A stretch of 64,000 nt of DNA. Origin: Ferruginibacter sp. (GTDB lineage Bacteria > Bacteroidota > Bacteroidia > Chitinophagales > Chitinophagaceae). The stretch spans positions 37,542 to 101,541 of the forward strand of contig JAHBTN010000014.1 of NCBI GenBank assembly GCA_019638575.1. Reading direction: 5' to 3'. Made by a program: the position numbers and the translations under genes. Shown here in pieces: positions 62,027 to 64,000 of the stretch (position 1 is the first letter of the stretch; every line of letters starts with the position of its first letter). The notes under the pieces are model-generated. The model was not told the DNA's origin. It did no database searches and was given only the letters and a program-made list of their open reading frames with translations.

Positions 62027-63154
62027 TTAATTAATGTGTACATCAACGGTAACGTTCATGCCTGGCCGCAGCCTTTTAACCAGGCTGTCGGTTGTGTTAT
62101 TATTAAATTCAATTTTTACAGGCAGCCGTTGCACCACTTTTACAAAGTTGCCGCTCGAATTATCGGGAGGCAATAATGCAAACCGGGAACCTGTTGCAGG
62201 CGAAAAAGAAGAAAGCGTGGCTTCAAAAGAATGATTGGGGAAAGCATCGGCATGTACAATTACCTTTTGGCCAACTTTCATATTTTCAAACTGTGTTTCT
62301 TTAAAATTTGCCACTACCCATACATCCTGGTTAATAACAATGCTAAATAAAGATTGCCCCGCCTGTATAAACTGTCCTTCCTGCACATTCACTTTCGATA
62401 CAAGGCCGCTTTCCTGAGCAGTAACTACTGCATACGAAAGATTAAGTTTAGCTTCTGCCACTTCTACTTCCCTTTGTTTAATAATGGCGCCTGCTACATT
62501 TATTTGTGATGAAGTAGCTTCGCTTTGCGAAGCAACAGCGTGTGTTTGCTGGTTAACCTGGTTTTTTTGCTGCTCTAATATCTGCACCTGTTTTTCTGCA
62601 GTTTGTTTTGCTGCAGTGGCCATTTCAAATTGCTGTTGTGTAATCGAATGGTCTTTTATAAGGTTGGCATAACGCTCATAATCCTGTGTGGCTCTTTGTA
62701 AATTTATTTTAGCAGCCTCTATTTGTGCATCAATGGTTGATACGCCTGCATGCGTACTTGCAATATTTGCTTTAGAAGCATTGGTGGTAGCTTCAGCAGC
62801 ACCTAAATTACTTTTTGCTGTTGCAAGCGCCGCTTCTGCCTGTTGCACTTTTAAAACTAAATCTCTTTCATCAAGCAATAAAAGGGTATCGCCTTTCTTT
62901 ACCCATTGGTTATCCTTTACCCGAACTTCTTTTACATAACCTGCCACACGGGGTATCACAGGGCTAATGTTGGCTTCTACCTGTGCATCATCTGTTTCTT
63001 CATGATGTTTGCTGTGCAGGTATTTACTAATTCCAAACCAACAGCCGCCTATAACAAGCAATACCAGTACAATAATGAAAAACCTGTTCTTTTTCTTTAC
63101 AGGCTCACCGGCTGTTTTTTCTGCAGATGTTTTTTGGTTTGTTTCCTGGTCCAT
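62027..63154 (-). CDS. emrA: HlyD/EmrA-family periplasmic adaptor
   Basis: The 375-aa protein has an N-terminal membrane helix (FFIIVLVLLVIGGCWFGI), a lipoyl half (VEANISPVIPRVAGYVKEV), a coiled coil rich in Ala, Gln and Lys (about residues 95-230), and a beta-barrel domain. It links the MFS pump to the TolC channel. It is the middle gene of the operon, 29 nt before emrB. Confidence 0.92.
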   Translation of the reverse strand: MDQETNQKTSAEKTAGEPVKKKNRFFIIVLVLLVIGGCWFGISKYLHSKHHEETDDAQVEANISPVIPRVAGYVKEVRVKDNQWVKKGDTLLLLDERDLVLKVQQAEAALATAKSNLGAAEATTNASKANIASTHAGVSTIDAQIEAAKINLQRATQDYERYANLIKDHSITQQQFEMATAAKQTAEKQVQILEQQKNQVNQQTHAVASQSEATSSQINVAGAIIKQREVEVAEAKLNLSYAVVTAQESGLVSKVNVQEGQFIQAGQSLFSIVINQDVWVVANFKETQFENMKVGQKVIVHADAFPNHSFEATLSSFSPATGSRFALLPPDNSSGNFVKVVQRLPVKIEFNNNTTDSLVKRLRPGMNVTVDVHIN

Positions 63155-63176
63155 ATTCCTTTTTTTGTTTTTTTTA

Positions 63177-64000
63177 TTAATATTTTAAAGTTCCTGTTAC
63201 CTGTAATAATTTATTATAGGCTATAAAAGAATCGGCCTTTGCATTGGTAACACTTAATTTTGATTGCAGCAAAGCCACATCTGCATCTAACAACTCGGTT
63301 GTAGTTGCCAGTGTATTATCAAATTTATTTTTAACAATACGGTAATTTTCTGTTGCCTGTTGCTGGGCTTTTTCATACACTTTTATTTTCATTGTGCTAA
63401 CCACATAAGCCTGGTAAGCCTGGTTTACCTGCAATCTTATATTATCGGTAAGCATATTTTCAGCTTCTGTAATTTGTGTAATGTTAGCTGCGGCCTGTTG
63501 TACTTTTGACTTGTTTTTCCATAGCGATGCAATATTGTATTTTATACCCACGCCAATATTTACTGCATTGTAAACGGTGAGGAACTTTGGTACATCGGCT
63601 GCAATATAACCGCCTGTTAAAGTAAGCGAAGGGTATTTATCGGCCTTAATGGATTTTAAATTTATACCTGCTGATTTTTTTCTGAATGAAATAGCATCAA
63701 TGTCTTTCCGGTTTTGTAATGCTTCTTGTTCATAATCTTCAAGGTTTTTAACTGATGTTGGCAATGCCAAACCACTTTTATCGGGTATTAAAACAGTTTG
63801 TTCGGGTAATCCCATCATGATGTTCATGTTTACACAGGCAATCTTATAATTACTTTCAGCATCCAGTAACGATAATTCAATGTTAGATGATTGCAGTTCG
63901 GCTTTAAGTAAATCATTTCTTGCAAGCAAACCGTTTTTTTCCATATTGGATAAATCCTTCACTCTTTGCTGCGACTGGTGCAGGTTTTCCTTCACTAACT
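63177..64000 (-). CDS. TolC-family outer-membrane efflux protein, cut by the window end
   Basis: The visible ~274 residues have the TolC tandem helical pattern, with QSQQRVKDLSNMEKNGLLAR, then the strand/helix region LTLTGGYIAADVPKF and the ending KFDNTLATTTELLDADVALL. The frame runs past base 64000, so the N-terminal half including the signal peptide is outside. It is the first gene of the efflux operon and provides the outer-membrane exit. Confidence 0.9.
   Translation of the reverse strand, partial: LVKENLHQSQQRVKDLSNMEKNGLLARNDLLKAELQSSNIELSLLDAESNYKIACVNMNIMMGLPEQTVLIPDKSGLALPTSVKNLEDYEQEALQNRKDIDAISFRKKSAGINLKSIKADKYPSLTLTGGYIAADVPKFLTVYNAVNIGVGIKYNIASLWKNKSKVQQAAANITQITEAENMLTDNIRLQVNQAYQAYVVSTMKIKVYEKAQQQATENYRIVKNKFDNTLATTTELLDADVALLQSKLSVTNAKADSFIAYNKLLQVTGTLKY

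Overview
The window looks like chromosomal DNA of a Bacteroidota bacterium, most probably a member of the Chitinophagaceae or a close relative. The DNA is AT-rich, Shine-Dalgarno sequences are rare, and several genes are preceded by the Bacteroidota promoter -7 element TAnnTTTG. The gene content fits as well: flexirubin-type pigment genes of the DarA/DarB type, DUF1080 and Gfo/Idh proteins, TANFOR-like surface proteins, DUF4199, DUF2007, and KdnA/KdnB/KdsB for 8-amino-Kdo. I found no rRNA, tRNA, CRISPR array or complete insertion sequence.

Layout. 1-8.4 kb: the end of a lytic transglycosylase, then a radical SAM/SPASM protein, an AI-2E family permease, a MarR regulator, a GHL10-type glycosidase, the aminotransferase KdnA, sigma-54 (rpoN) and a membrane protein. 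8.8-17.5 kb: part of a flexirubin/dialkylresorcinol-type cluster (DarA, DarB, a small unknown protein, a BtrH-like protein, an ABC exporter pair, an ACP, a ketosynthase and a cysteine-less ketosynthase partner). 17.7-20.4 kb: beta-carbonic anhydrase with a SulP anion transporter. 20.6-22.7 kb: a ParE/RelE-type toxin-antitoxin pair and a VOC/DUF4199/LuxR-type trio. 23.0-25.8 kb: a DUF1080 - Gfo/Idh - DUF1080 operon. 26-27.5 kb: an orphan class I isoprenoid-synthase-like protein and RecX. 27.6-35.1 kb: a four-gene operon of exported proteins (two TANFOR-like, one huge Cys-rich DUF11-like, one outer-membrane barrel). This is the best candidate here for an undescribed system.

35.4-43.6 kb: dnaN, a DUF2007 protein, kdsB, an inverted-repeat-flanked cassette with a broken GxxExxY gene, kdnB, a ClC channel, two overlooked tiny ORFs, and a MOSC protein. 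43.6-50.1 kb: uvrB, a TlpA-like thioredoxin protein and typA/bipA. 50.1-58.5 kb: three glycosyltransferases, a TPR protein, meaB, a LON-domain protein, coaX, an outer-membrane protein and lptC. 58.5-64 kb: an aldo/keto reductase, an ArsC/Spx-like protein, an OsmC protein, and a tripartite efflux operon (TolC, HlyD/EmrA, EmrB) whose first gene runs off the end.

How the genes work together: many serve the cell envelope. KdnA, KdnB and KdsB together predict that Kdo in the lipid A core is replaced by 8-amino-Kdo. Glycosyltransferases and LptC build and export LPS, and the pigment genes make and probably export aryl-polyene esters of the outer membrane. Several starts lie only 4-8 nt behind a TAnnTTTG box, which suggests leaderless or nearly leaderless transcripts, and several genes appear to start with TTG.
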